Shown piece after piece: positions 45,246 through 58,478 of a stretch of 64,000 bases of DNA (within the stretch, counting starts at the first letter, position 1; each line of letters starts with the position of its first letter). The notes beneath the pieces were generated by a model. The model was not told where the DNA came from and made no database searches. It worked only from the letters and a program-made list of their open reading frames with translations. The position numbers were made by a program, and so were the translations under genes. The stretch is taken from positions 31,442,850 through 31,506,849 of the forward strand of contig CM050452.1 in the NCBI GenBank assembly GCA_027563935.2, read 5' to 3'. The DNA comes from Costus lasius (lineage: Eukaryota; Streptophyta; Magnoliopsida; Zingiberales; Costaceae).

Positions 45246-47609
45246 AACTGCATCCAGTTATTGAGTAGGTGTCTTCTCGCATTGATTTTAAGAATCTAGG
45301 TTACGAAAATTGTTGATTTTTGGCACGACATGGAAGTACTGATCTTTGTCTATTATTTGGATATTTTTGCTGAATTTTAGAATCCATGGATCTTTCTGAA
45401 ACACATAGCAACTTTTTGATTCTGATTAGATTCTGTGCAGTTTTTCATTTTGTAATCTGAGTAGCCTTCTTTCTGCTGATACCCTAAATTCCTGAAAGAT
45501 TTTGATCCTTTATTTTTCACATACCTGGAAAGATCAAGTTTTATTCTACTTCATGGTTTTGTCTGTTTTCTGTTTGGATCATTAAATCTTATTCTTGGGT
45601 ATGGCTACTTTTCATAAAAAATTTCAAAAACTGCCTTGATTTGCTTTCTATCTGTTATAGCTTCTCCAGATCTGCATCCAGCACTAGCTACCACTGCATC
45701 TGCCTCTGACATCACTGTTTCCAGCCGTCGACACTGGATTATTCCATCAGCAGATTCTTACTTATTCTACTGCCTCTTATTCCATGATATTATTTATTTA
45801 TGCAGTAGACTCTTCATTACTGACTCTGATTTTTTATGTGCAGTATTATCTTCCATAGCCCGACGATCTCACCTCCAGAACTGTATTCTCTAGCAGGCCA
45901 CTAAAGATTACTCACCCTTATGTCGGCACCATCACCATCATTGCTAGCAGCTTTTCAGCTAGCATCTGTTCCACCAGCACTCTTCTAGACCCTCGATGAT
46001 ATCTCTGATTCTTTCTTTGAGAAAATTATTTTTATCATTATTTTTAAGACTGTTTTTGATCTGAGCCTTATGTACCTTAAATTTTGCAAAAAATTTTCAA
46101 AAAGCACATCTTTGGACCCAGCTGCATTGGCCTGACAATGATTGAGCATGATCTATATAGTTTTGTGAGTATCACTTGCACTCTCTTATTAATGACTATT
46201 TCATATAGTGCATCTTTGACTTTATCATATTTATACTACTTATTGGTTTTCTCTTGAAAAATGATTTTATGGATATATGGAGCTCATTGTTTTGATAATG
46301 ATATTATTCAAATGTGTTGTTAAAATTGATGAAAGCATATGATCCACTTTCTACTATATGATGTCATGATTTACTGATAAAATATCTTCTTTGGTGATGT
46401 GAGTATTTATACTAGTGATTAGAGAAAAACCCTATCATGTTAGATTTATTTCTTAAATGCATATCTATTTTTGAAATTTTACATTGGTTGATGCATGAAA
46501 TTTTGAGTAGATGTGTTATTTGAGGAATAAGATCTAAAGGTGAAACTATTCTTTTGAATAAAATGAGTATATGAGTATGATTATTGAATTGATGTCAATT
46601 GATCAACCTAGTAGATGTTTAGTCTATTTTGCTATTTGTTGGGAAATAAGAAGCCAAGATCCATAAAAATAGTGAGAGACTCCCCTACTTGGCACTGTGT
46701 AAATTTGACAGTGGTACCTAAGAGATGGGTTGAAGTCTATGCATGAAAAATAATGAGAGTGAAAAATAATAAGACTCCTCTACTTGGCACTATGTAAAAT
46801 TGATACTGGTACCGAAGATAAGAGTTGAAGTCAAAAATAAAAAGTGTATATCTAAGTGGGTACATGCCATCTTCAAAAAAAAAAAAAAAATCATGTGTGG
46901 AAAAAGATCTTGGAAACCTAATTCCTGTAAACAAAAGCATGATAGATTTGAACTGAAAATTGGGTGAAATCAAGAGATTGAAAATTCTATTTATTATACA
47001 AGTTGCAAAGTTTGATTTGATTGACTTGTAGATCTAAAGGGTAAAGTTCTAAGGATGATATGTTTACTTGAAGTTTTGTGAAACAATTGATGGAATTTTT
47101 CATTGATGATTGTATTTTAGAAATTTATTAAGCATGAAAAAGTTATTCTTGTGATCAAATTTTGACTTCAAAATTTGATTTTTGCTTGAGGACAAGCAAA
47201 GTTTGAGCCTTATGTGTTTGATGACACCAAAATATGTAGTATATTTTATATCATTTTAGATATCTTTTCATGCTAAATTGAAGATTTTTTACTTGTTTTC
47301 ATACTAAATTCATCGAGTATTGCAAAGTCTACTTCTATTTTGGTTTTTCATGATTTTCTGGCAAAAAGGCACTATTTTAGGCGTTTTTAACCAAAATCAA
47401 AGACATGGAAGAGTTACCATTATCAATAGGAGGTCACACAAGAATTTTCATGCAAATCGAGGCTAAAGACTATAATACGGCAGTGCCGTAAGGGATTTTA
47501 CGGTACCGTATTTTTCACGGCTACCGTATTATTGAGATCACGGCCGTATTTTGGTGATTTTCCAAACAGAAGGTTTTCACGAAAATACGGCACCGCCGTA
47601 AGGATTTAC

Positions 47610-49288
47610 TGTTGGGGTATGCCCTTAAGGCTAATGTTTGAGGCCTTGGGATTTATCAGTATCTTGTATAAACTCTATGTTTATAAAGGCAATGGTTGTT
47701 ATTCAGGTTGTTACATCATCTGTTGCAATATGTATACTTCTGAATAATGTCTCAATGCTGTTCAGCTTGGCTGACATGCAATTTTGTCCTTAGTCGAGAT
47801 ATCTTGGTGAACATGAGACAGCCTTGATATGATTGAGACTAATATGTGTTCTAATCTTATAGGATGCTTCGAGCATGGAATAAGATGTAGACTCATGGGT
47901 ACATGGGATGTACTGGACAGACCCTACTTAGGATATTCAATTGCTTGTCACAATGTGAATAATCCTTATATGCAAACAAGTGGCATACTTCCTCTGACTT
48001 GAGATCACTTGTGTTTCTAAATGATGATTCCCATTGTTTTGAGGTAGTTCAATATCATTTGAAACATAATGGTTATAGACTATCTTGGATAATGAGCATG
48101 AGTCATGTTAGGGCACTAGTGATAGATATAGGATTGCCGTCTCCTTGATTGGAGTGTGATGTTCTATAGGGGCCCCCTGTATGAGATGATTGAGGAAGTG
48201 TATGGCCATACCCAGATGACTATGTTCATCTGATCTAATCATTCTCATCATATTGGAATCACAGGATTGACACGCTTATCCAATAAGAACATCCAGTGGC
48301 AAAGGAAACATGTATGCCTAGTGAAGTGGATTCACACATGTGCTATTGTTTGGGTGTAGTCTTGGAAGACTCTTTTCTTTATATCGGGAGACAGTGATGT
48401 GTTGCTAGATACCCCTCACTGATCGTGATAACGTAAGATATCGTTACCGACATTTAAAGGAAACCCTTAGGGTCGCACAATTTGATGATATGGCTTACTT
48501 GAGTCAGATCGTGTGGACTGAATTGTTTTGATTCAGTTTAAAGGGATTTAATCTCTGATTGTAAGTGAGATCTGGTCTGATCATGTTTGATTGATTAGGG
48601 CTTGAGATCGGTAAGCTTCGATCGAGAGAATTGATGCTAGATCGGTGAGATCAAGAGCATCAAGAGATGAACGGTTAGATCTTGAACCATTTGGTTCAGT
48701 AAGATCTAGACCATGGCTTGGGCTGATTTGATTTGGTCTTTGAACCAAATTGAAATGGATCGAATTGGCTTGAACCGGTTCACATGAGTGAACGCATGGT
48801 TCAAAGCTTGAAGGCGTTTTGGTCGGTTTTGAGATCATGGGCGCATGGCTTCATGACTTTCTATTTTTGGAAAGTCATTAACGCCACTTCCTCTTAACGC
48901 CTAAACGCTTGCCTCTTCTTTCGACGCCCCCTCTCTCGTGTGTGACTTCTTCACGCCTTGGAGAGAATTCGGACAAGCCAAGGAAAAAGGAGATCTCATC
49001 CCTTCAAGCGATTAGGACACTTAGAGATCCTTGCTAGCACAAGGAGCGACAAGAAGAAGCTTCTCTCATCTTGTGTGCGGTGCCTTTGGAGAAGAAGCAC
49101 TCGCATCTTTGCTTCCAAGTCGCCATCCTTGCAATGGCAATGGTATGAATCCCTTTCGCTCTATGCAAGCCTTAAGAGTTGATTATATGACATGCATATC
49201 GATTTTCTTTGAAACCCTAGCTTCCGCATGTATGATCCCTGTTATGCGCCTATTAGGGTTTCTTCCCCCTCTTTTTGGGGACCTTTCA
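47610..49288 (+). mobile_element. Copia-A3 solo LTR
   Basis: TGTTGGGG to CTTTCA, 1679 bp, with perfect target duplication TTTAC (47605-47609, 49289-49293) inside the palindrome array of the N2 LTR. A CCCC/GGGG hairpin lies at 49265-49280. It is related to the A2 LTR type by its TTTCA end. It arose by recombination between the two LTRs of a lost element. Confidence 0.92.
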
Positions 49289-50297
49289 TTTACACGGCCG
49301 TATTTTGGGGCACTTTCTGAACAAAGACTTTTGCCGAAATTACGGCACTGCCGTAAACCTCTACACAGGCCGTATTTTCCAGACATATTCCGACCAGAAA
49401 GTTCAATCGAAATTACGGCACTACCGTAAACCAAATTACGGGCCGTATTTTCCAGCGTTTCCCGAACAGAACACTCAAGCTATTTTACGGCAGTGCCGTG
49501 AGATATTACACTGCCGTAATTCCCAGTCAAAACGCAATTTTTACTAGTCTGAATCTTGCGTGAGCCATAACTTTTGATCCAGAGGTCCAAATTGTCCGAA
49601 AGTTTCTGACACTTCGTCTTTAAGAGGAGAAGACACACGCACCAAAAAGGGTAACTTTTATCCAGTATCGAGAGAGAAATCGCCATAGAGGTGGCTAGGG
49701 TTTGGCCTCACACCAAGAGGTGTAGAGGGCACCTCAGGTCGTGATTTTCACTCAGAAGCTTTGCCTGGAGGAGAGAAAGATGCCACAGAAGTTTCAGAGC
49801 GTTTGGAGTCCGATCGGAGGAGGAATCAACACAACAACGGTGACAACGCTGTTCATCACGAAATTACGGATGTAATTTACATTACACCCGTGTTGTAACG
49901 TTGTTTTCTTCTTCTTCTCTGATTTCTAATTGTTCTAAACTATGCCTTATTGTAATCCTTCCTCCATGCAAGCTTAAACATATTTTGGGACATAGGGTTT
50001 AATCCCTTTGATTTTTAATGATTAGATAACTCTTTCTTTTGTCATGATAATCTTCGTTGTGATAATTTTACTCTTGTGATAAATTGTGCTTAGATTCTCT
50101 ATAATTGCATGTTATTAATTATGTTCTTAGAGTTTTCGCAATGAGACTGAAAGGTGATTTTCTTGAGAGATTGGACCCCTAGAATTGCATATTAGGATCC
50201 CTTCCCTAGGTTAGATCTAATTTGATCTGTTCTAGTAAATTAATTGCCATAATTATAACATGAATCTATAGATCGAGTCTATTTGTCAAACGTGGAG

Positions 50298-50540
50298 ATC
50301 TTGCATGAAAGTGATGATCAGAACGTTGGAGATCTATGAGTAAAACTAGTGTTGAGGCTCGGATGCACGAAAGTGATCCTTGAGATTCCACTAGAGATTA
50401 TCAACCTAGAATTCGGATGCACGAAAGTGATCTTTGAATTCTCTGATTGATGATTTACTTATCTTTAGCCTGGGATAAATCTTGCGCGAAAGTGAGGATT
50501 TATCTCTACGTGATTGTCTGCACGAAAGTGAGATAATCCC
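50298..50540 (+). other. GAAA-loop hairpin array (N2 LTR)
   Basis: Same five hairpins as 15208-15449. The first has CAT/GTG around the loop and one mismatch lower down. The others are nearly as in N1. Confidence 0.65.
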
Positions 50541-50819
50541 TTTATAAAGTAAATTAGGTCTTTATCGTAGCAAGATTTGATTGACGAACCTTTTTATTTA
50601 TATCTTATCATTAAAATTAAGGTGGATGAAACCCTAGTCCCATGTTTATCTCTCTGATTAACTTTCGAGTTATTTCAATTACCTATTTGCATCATATTTG
50701 GTTTACTTAGCTAGTAAGAATACGATTATTTGGTACTTAACAATAAGGTCCCTGTGGATTCGATACTTTTCTTTATTACTTCAATAGTTCCGTGCACATA
50801 CGGAAGCCTATCACGTTTT

Positions 50820-50837
50820 TGGCGCCGTTGCCGGGGA
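50820..50837 (+). other. Primer binding site, tRNA-Asp (N2)
   Basis: TGGCGCCGTTGCCGGGGA is exact to tRNA-Asp. Confidence 0.9.
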
Positions 50838-50886
50838 TACGTCCAAGGTACACGCGTGCCAGACTTGTAGTATTCCCTTTCGGGCT

Positions 50887-53800
50887 ATCAGCCACTAGTC
50901 TACCCTTATAGGTAACTATGTTGCCATCTATGTCAGTTTTCCTTTTGAAAACTCATTTACAACCTTTGTCTTTTACCCCATTAGGTAGCTCAACCAAATC
51001 CCAGACTTGGTTAGCTAACATGGAATCCATCTCAAATCGCATGGCCTCAAGCCATCTCTCGGAGTCTAGTCCACTGACCGCCTCATCATAAGTCCTAGGC
51101 ACATCCTCAATGATGAAGATCCCGTCGTGTTGGGTCGGTAGCGACCCATACCTCTCAAGTGCACGACGAATCCTCCCAAACCTACATGGGACCTATGTCT
51201 GAGCCTTAGGCTGCCTAGCAACCGGTGCAAGTGGCTCAAGTTCCATCTCTATGTCTTGTGGTTGCACTTGGACCTCGTCCAAGTCAAACTTCCTCCCACT
51301 AACTTCTCTCATGAGAAATTATTTCTCTAGAAAGACAGCACCCTGAGCAACAAAAACATTGTTCCCGGTGGGAACATAGAAGTAGTAACCTTTAGTTTCC
51401 TTATGATACCCCACAAACACACATTTATTAGGTCTAGGTTCTGGCTTGCTAGAATTCTAACGTTTGACATAAGCCTCACATCCCCAGATCCTGATAAACG
51501 AGAGGTTAGGGCATCTCCAATTCCATACCTCGTATGGTATCTTGGAGACACTATTTGATGGAACGTTATTTAGTATTAGAGAAGCTGTCTTAAGTGCAAA
51601 ACCTTAGAATGAGGGTGGTAGAGTTGCATGACTCATCATAGATCGAACCATGTCCAACAGGGTTCAATTTCTCCTCACAGACACACCATTCCATTGAGGT
51701 GTTCCAGGAGGAGTGAGTTGGGATAGATTCTCACACTCTCTCAGATAGTCAAAGAACTAACCGCTCAGGTACTCTCCGCCACGATCTGAAAGAAGAGTTT
51801 TAATGGATCTTCCAAGCTGGTTCTCTATTTCATTTTTGAACTCCTTGAATTTCTCAAAGAATTCAGACTTATGTCTTATCAAGTAGACATAACCATATAT
51901 ACTGAAGTCATTAGTGAATGTAATGAAGTAGTTGTACCCTCCTTTGGCTTGTTTACTAAATGGCCCACACACATCACTATGTATAAGATCCAATAAACCT
52001 CCTGCCCTCTCACCGATCTTGGTGAAGGGCACCTTTGTCATCTTCCCTAATAAACAAGGCTCACAAGTATCAAATTCCTCCAAGGAACTTGAATCTAACA
52101 ACCCATTTGCATGGCGTTGTTGGATGCGATTCTTGTTTATATGGGCTAATCGACAATGCCATAGAAAAGCACCAACTGAATCACTCAATTTGATCCTTTT
52201 GTTATTTTTGTTACAAAAAGAACTATCCATGTCCAAGACATATATTCCATTGCACAAACTACCCTTCCCATAAAACATGTTTGCAAATGAGAAAGAACAA
52301 GAGTTCTCCTTTATTTCAAACTTAAATCCTTTCTTTGCCAAGCAAGGAATGGATACATTGTTTTTAGTAAGTGAAGGTACATAATAGCAATGATCTAGTT
52401 CTAATTGAATTCCAGAAGGCAGGGAGAGAGTCAAAACTCCTACAGTAACAATAGCAACCTGTGCCCCATTTCCAACCTGTAGGTCAATCTCTCCAGGCTG
52501 CACCAATCTACTTTTCTTGAACCCCCTGTATATTTGTGAAGATACCCCTTTCAAGAGGGGGGCCGAAACTTGTAGAAAACCCCTTTCAAGAGGGGGGGGC
52601 CGAAACCCTAATATTGGCGCACATAGAGAGTTTTGCAAGCGGAAGATAGGGCTTCATAGGATCGCAATTATAAGAGCATATGATCAACTTGGATAAGTGG
52701 AATAGATCTAAAAGATCATACCAATGCCATCGATTTGACGATGCCTTGGAAGCAAAGGTGCAAGTGCTCCTTCTCCAAAGGTGACGCACACAACCGAGGA
52801 AGATAGCTTGCTCCCTTGAGTCCTTTGTGCTAGCAAAGCACTTCAAAGAGTCCTTGTCACGTGAGGATGATGAGAGCTTAAGCTTGGCTAGCGCTTTTCT
52901 CTTCCTCTCGTCCGAATGTTTTTCACACCCAAAGAGGAACGTAGAGAAAAGTGAAGGCGAGCGTTGAAAAGCGTTTTGCGTTAAGGTGAAGTGGCATTCA
53001 TATCATTCCATAAATGGAAGACATAAAGCCATGCGTCCATAACCGAACTAAAACGCCTACACGCCTTGAACCAAGCGTTCACCCTTGTGAACTGGTTCAA
53101 ACCACTTTAATCCACTTCAATTTGGTTCAAGAACCAAATTAAACCAGCCCAAACCATGGTCTAGATCTCACTCCGAACCAAAGGGTTCAAGATCTAACCG
53201 TTGATCTCTTGATGCTCCTGATCTCACCGATCTAGCATCATCTCTCTCGATCGAAGCTTACCGATCTCAAGCCCTAATCAATCAAACATGATCAGACCAG
53301 ATCTCACTTACAATCAGAGTTCAAACTCCTTTAAACTGAACCTAAACAATTCAGTCCACACGATCTGACTTAAGTAAGCCATATCATCAAATTGTGCGAC
53401 CCTGAGGGTTTCCTTTAAATGTCGGTAACGATAACTTTCGTTATCACGATCAGTGAGGGGTATCTAGCAACACATCACTGTCTCCCGATATAGAGGAAAG
53501 AGTCTTCCAAGACTTCACCCAAATCACAGCACAAGTGTGAATCAACACACTAGGCATACATGTTTCCTTTGCCACTGGATGTTCTGATTGGACAAGCCTG
53601 TCAAGCTTGTAGTTCCAATATGATGAGCATGATTAGATCAAATGAGCATAGTCACCTGGGTATGGCCATACACTATTCTCAATCATCTCATTCAGGGGGC
53701 CCCTTTAGAACATCACACTCCTTAAACAAGGAGACGGCAATCCTATGTCTACCACGAGTGCCCTAACCTGACTCAAGATCATTATCCAAGATAGTCTATG

Positions 53801-54868
53801 ACCATTTATTTTTCAAATGATATTGAACTACCTCAAAATAATGACAATCATCACTTAGAAACACAAGTGATCTCAAGTCAGAGGAAATGTGCCACTTGTT
53901 GCAATCAAGGACTATTCACATTGTGACAAGCAACTGAATATCCTAGTAGGGTCTGTCCAGTACATCCAATGTACCCATGAGTCTACATCTTATTCCATGC
54001 TCGAAGCATCCTATAAGATTAGAACTCATATTAGTCTCAATCATATCAGGGCTGTCTCATGTTCACCAAGATATCTCGACTAAGGACATATGCATGTCAG
54101 CCTAGCTGAACTGCGTTGAGACATTATTTAGAAGAACACACATTGCAGCAGATGATGTAACAATCTGAATAATAACCATTGCCTTTATAAACATGACAGT
54201 TTATACAAATGATACTGTTACAATCCCAAGGCCTCAAACATTAGCCTTAAGGGCATACCCCAACAATTTGTACAAATATGAGCTCCACATACGGTATCCA
54301 ATACCCATGACATAGAAGTAGAAAGGTTAACTTCAGTAACATAAATACCTGAGCATGAAGATGAAGCCCTACCTCTCTTCTTCTCATTCTGAAGTCGCAC
54401 TATGTCCTTTATCATGCGAGGTGGTCCTCCACATGAGTAGCACTTGTTATTCCTGACTCTTTCCATCTTTATCTTCAATGTCTTAGTTAAGCCTTTCGGC
54501 TTAACACATTGAATGCCTACTATAGGAGGGTTGAGCTCAACCAATTCATCAAAGAGCTGCCTTAGATTAGAAATAATCTCAGAGACACTCTTAGATTCAT
54601 ATTGCCCTCTTAATTCGGGCGACATGTTGGTTAGCATCAAATTAGCAACCTCCAAAGTATTAGTCTGATGGTTATCATAAGCATCCTTCTCAACTGTTGA
54701 GGCCGAGCATAGAAGTGGCTCAGGAATAGGCTACTCAAGGATATAGAGCTTCCTCTCGAGCTTGAGCACATTTCTCAAGTTCATATACCAATCTAGTAAG
54801 TTGGATCCAACCAACTTATCCCTTTCCAGGGTAGATCGTAGTGACCATCTACCATTGTTCGCAGCCAT
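50887..54868 (-). pseudogene. Copia-B gag-pol pseudogene, minus copy
   Basis: It starts at an ATG (54868-54866, MAANNGRWSLRSTLER) and soon meets a stop near 54738. Gag continues in the frame ending near 54270 with a broken knuckle (CYSCGGPPRMIKDI) and protease motif LDTVCGAHICTN. A solo LTR (52537-54265) interrupts it there. Integrase (HINKNRIQQ, FDTCEPCLLGKM, DLIHSDVCGPF, SDRGGEY) fills 52530-51757, then stops and shifts accumulate through the linker and early RT. At 50887 it is cut in RT (GRLVA region) by Gypsy N2. The remaining RT, RNase H and 3' LTR are missing. It is the same family as 7480-9225 but retains sequence deleted there. Confidence 0.85.
52537..54265 (-). mobile_element. Copia-A4 solo LTR
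   Basis: On the minus strand it runs from TGTTGGGG (54265) to GTATCTTCA (52537), 1729 bp, with perfect target duplication ATTTG (52532-52536, 54266-54270). The U5 end has two CCCC/GGGG hairpins (52545-52560 and 52580-52595), a tandem duplication also seen in A1. Confidence 0.92.
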
Positions 54869-56532
54869 TGTTATACAACAACCAAGAAACAACAGATTAG
54901 TACTACTTCAAATCATTTAAACTGGACTTATTTTAAATGATTATGGCCCCCACTATTTTAATCGAATTGACAACCCACAAAGTCAATCGGGAAATGCAGG
55001 ATTTCCTAGTGAGATGGGATCCTTATTCCACATAGGGCTTTGCGTCCCACGAGGGTGGGATGAGATGCACAAAGTGACCCATGCATTTTAAGTTGGGGAT
55101 GCCGGCCGATTGCGCTTGGCAACTCCCCTTATTGAAACAGTCTAGGCATTTCATGTCTAGCGAGGGCTAGATATAGCATGAAAACCTAACCTCTCAACAA
55201 TGCCTCTAGAGTTTCATCATGTGCCCAGCACATATGAAAATCTAGTCAAGTCCATTCATAATCGTTATGCCTAGGGCCAACGAGTTTCCTTGCGAAGGCA
55301 CGTCTAGGGTAAAACTAGACTGAGGAAACTATTGCCACCACACACCTTCTAAAGATAAGTGGGTGTGTCCCACGAGGGTGGAAAATAGTTCACAGCACTA
55401 CTGATCGATAGCTTGGTGAAGGCTATGCGTTAGAAGGCTACTAGACTTGATATTTTGATCGAGGATTTTTGAGGTCTCATCATTTCAGTTTTATCTTATG
55501 TCTAACATTACAGGCATGCAATCCTATAGTGATAACACAATGATAAAACATCATAGACATGCTTTAGCTTTTGTAAAGAAAGCAATAAAGGGATGATGTG
55601 ATCATAGCCCATTCAAGACATTGAACCAATCCATGCCAAAAAGGGGTTCAACTCTTGACCTAGGACTCAAGCCCCTAAAACTAGACCTAGCCTAGCCGAC
55701 CTCTAGCTTGACCTTCAAGGTTGGCTCCAAGGTCCTTCTCACCATGGTTTAGCTCTCAAACCCTAGAGGTACCCCTTAGAAGCACCCTCATAGGTTCGGC
55801 CAATGCCATGGGCCTTCCTTTAAGCAAGGTGCGCCACCTTGCAAACCGCAATATGTATAGCTCTAAAGCCCAAGGGCTTGGCCAAAGCATCTTGCGCCCC
55901 CCATGCAAAGAGTTTGATGTGCCACCAGACCAAGCAAGGATGCTTGTTGTGCCACTTGGCAAGGTGCGCAAGCAAGCATGCATGTGCCAATGTTCCAAGT
56001 AAATGCGTCACCCTAATCATCTTCTTAGTTAAAAACAAAAAAAAAGTGGCACACAGGCCTCACAAGGATACAACACAGGCATGCAAAGGGGCTTGACTCA
56101 TGACCACAACGTCATGCACAAATAAGGCATTTACACATGCAATTCTACATGCTCATGAAAAACTTAAAATCTGAAATTTTAGTTTCTCATAAAACAACCT
56201 TTTTTTTCCTCATCTTCTTATCACAAATCTTTTGGTTATTTTTGATTAAATTACATGGCGATTTCATAGATCCTATCGGATGACAATTTTGTTAGATCAA
56301 GAGACCCGGCCAGTCCGAAGACACAATGCCCGTCCTACTTGACAAAATTACATGCACCTTTCATCTTAAATCAATCAAGAAAAATAACCCAAAATATCAA
56401 AAAAAGATTGAAAAGATGATGGGAATAAGAAACTATAATTTTTTTCTATTTAGAAAAATCATGCGCCATGCGAATATGCAATTTGCGAAATCTAGAAATT
56501 GCAGTCGGTTTAAGGTTACGACACATATGAAA
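54869..56532 (-). other. Copia-B untranslated leader, minus copy
   Basis: It aligns with 6395-7479 over its first 1.1 kb and continues about 500 bp further. The last 100 bp (about 56440-56532) resemble the Copia-C leader next to the primer site at 4331-4453, which hints that Copia-B interiors and Copia-C LTRs may be one family. No primer site is left at 56532. Confidence 0.55.
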
Positions 56533-58478
56533 TGTTGGTGTATATGCCCTAAGACCTACTTTTGGTCAACCTTTGTACTACTTAACTTTGATACTTATAT
56601 ATCATTTTGGCATTGTCGTTATCATTGTCTGTCTACATCTGCGATTGTGTACATACATGATAATGTCCCTAGAGACAAATTGGATTTGTGCTCGAAAGAT
56701 TGTCCCCAGTCGATGTACCTTAGTAGATAAGGGACAGCTATGGTACTTGAGAGACTGGTATATGAGCTGGTTAGGCACGAGGTACTAACGCAGACATATG
56801 AGCATATCAGTGATAGGTATGCTGGATTGACCCGCTGTGAGGCTATGACTTGGTGTCATGAATTAACCTCACAAGTGATAGAAGATGCATTGATCTTTAG
56901 ACTTGAGGTCATTGACTCTTCTATATGGTTAGGAACATGTTTTGATGCAATCTAACACCTCGCCGTAGTTGGGAGGCTATAAAGTTTGTCATTGAATATG
57001 TCACAACCCATACATAAAGATCAATGTACAGAAAAAGGATTTGCCCCTTCTTAATGGAAGCTTGATATCCATGGAGCTCTTATATGGTTTTATGACTGAA
57101 AGTGTATAGCCATACCCAGGTGTAGACTTAATTAGTCATGACCATGTGATTGGGTGAAAACAAGTGATGACATACTTGTCCAATCGGATATCAGTTTGGC
57201 AAAAGGACTCTAATGCATCTGTACCTAGTCATGATGATGGGGATGTTGATGTTGATATCCATTCCGATGACTTGGGTAGCAGCGATGCACTGTTAGGTGC
57301 CACTCACTACTTGTGGTGACCTTAGGTCAGCACTGCCAACGTCAAAGGGACCTACAGGGTCACACACCAAGATACTTGAGTTCTCGTATTGATCAGGAAG
57401 ACTTATGATCGAGTTATTGGATAACTCGGATCTATTTGGGAGATTTCATCAGCGCCAATGGGCCTGATGAGATGGAAAAATGTTATTGGAGCTAAACTCC
57501 ATTTATGGCAGGTTGACCCGAAATTGACCATGGTTGGTCACATTTGGATTAGGGTTGCATTGGATTGGATCCAAGTGCTTAATCAACTCATGTAATGAAG
57601 TTTGGGCTAGCTCATTATCCAATGAGGCACAATAACAAGTTGTCATGAAGCGGCAATGGGCTAAAAGGGTATAATGGGGAGAAAACTTCTCCCATAGGCA
57701 CCTATAGGCATAATGGGGAGAAGTTGGCAAAATTGCTTCATTAAGGAAGCAATATGCGCCTCCCCCCTTCACCCTTAATGGTATGAATGCCTTTAAGGCA
57801 TGTCTTGGGCTAATATGGTGCTTGGGCAATTATGGATAGGTTGAATGAGGTTTATGGTAAAGTCTTGGAGGCTTTCCTTGCCTCAAACCACCTCATCCTA
57901 GCCACACACTTGTCATGATCCTAGCCCTTGCCCAAACCGCCTCTTGCTCTATAAAAGTAACCCCTAGCTGCCCCTTTCTTGTGTTCGATTCCTTGGAGGC
58001 GTGAGAACATCAAGAGGGGCGAAAGCAAGGATTCAAGTGGCGCAAGCTTCTCTTCCATCAAACCCTAGCCGCAGGTGTCCTCTTCCCTTCCTCTTCTTGG
58101 CGCAAGTGTGGAAAGACTTGGCGGCATCATCTCCTCTCCTTCATCATTGGCGCATCTTCCTTGAAGGTGGCGCAAGCTTTGAAGAAGGTGACAAAGGCTT
58201 GGATCTTCTTCCCGAGGCTAGCACCGGGTGTGGAAGAAGAGAGCTCGAGGCATCCGTGTGTGTGAGACTGCAGAGGGCGCACGCTTGGGCGCCTACTTCG
58301 ACATCATAATTCACACTTGCTTAAGGTACTTTCTATCACATCGTGTCGATCCCCTCGCTTGACGATCTTCACTGGGTTTTTGGGACTGGCCTGTTTCGGG
58401 GATATTCTTCCGCTGTGCAATGTTGTATGTAATGTCTATCTCTGAAAATTGTAAAAATATCCCCAGGGTTTCCCAATA
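56533..58478 (+). mobile_element. Copia-C LTR, plus strand
   Basis: TGTTGGTGTATATGCCCTAAG to CCCAATA (ancestral CCCAACA), 1946 bp. No primer site follows and the 5-bp flanks (TGAAA, GAGAT) do not match, so it is not a simple solo LTR. Internal ORFs are fortuitous. Confidence 0.8.
57950..57957 (+). promoter_or_regulatory. TATA box in Copia-C LTR
   Basis: TATAAAAG in a conserved CTCTTGCTC context, the counterpart of 4971-4978. Transcription would start about 30 bp later. Confidence 0.6.

Larger units (their letters stand above)
47219..50813 (+). mobile_element. N2 LTR, split by solo Copia-A3
   Basis: TGATGACACC to CCTATCA. Without A3 and one TTTAC copy it is 1911 bp. It matches the N1 LTR, including the palindrome array (47475-47604 and 49294-49530) and the hairpin array (about 50298-50540). 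Confidence 0.85.
44877..50886 (+). mobile_element. Gypsy N2, 3' part
   Basis: The left end is missing. It has a palindrome array (44950-45245), the N1-like non-coding block (45250-46170), the 3' region with tandem duplication (46678, 46773), LTR (47219-50813), primer site (50820-50837) and about 50 more bases, ending at CTATCA (50886). It has no ORF. It then joins Copia-B pol on the minus strand. It is closest to N1. Confidence 0.7.

Noticed and set aside
51757..52638. Open frame of 293 codons starting in a solo LTR
   Set aside because: Its first 30 or so codons are Copia-A4 LTR. Only the integrase part below 52532 belongs to Copia-B.
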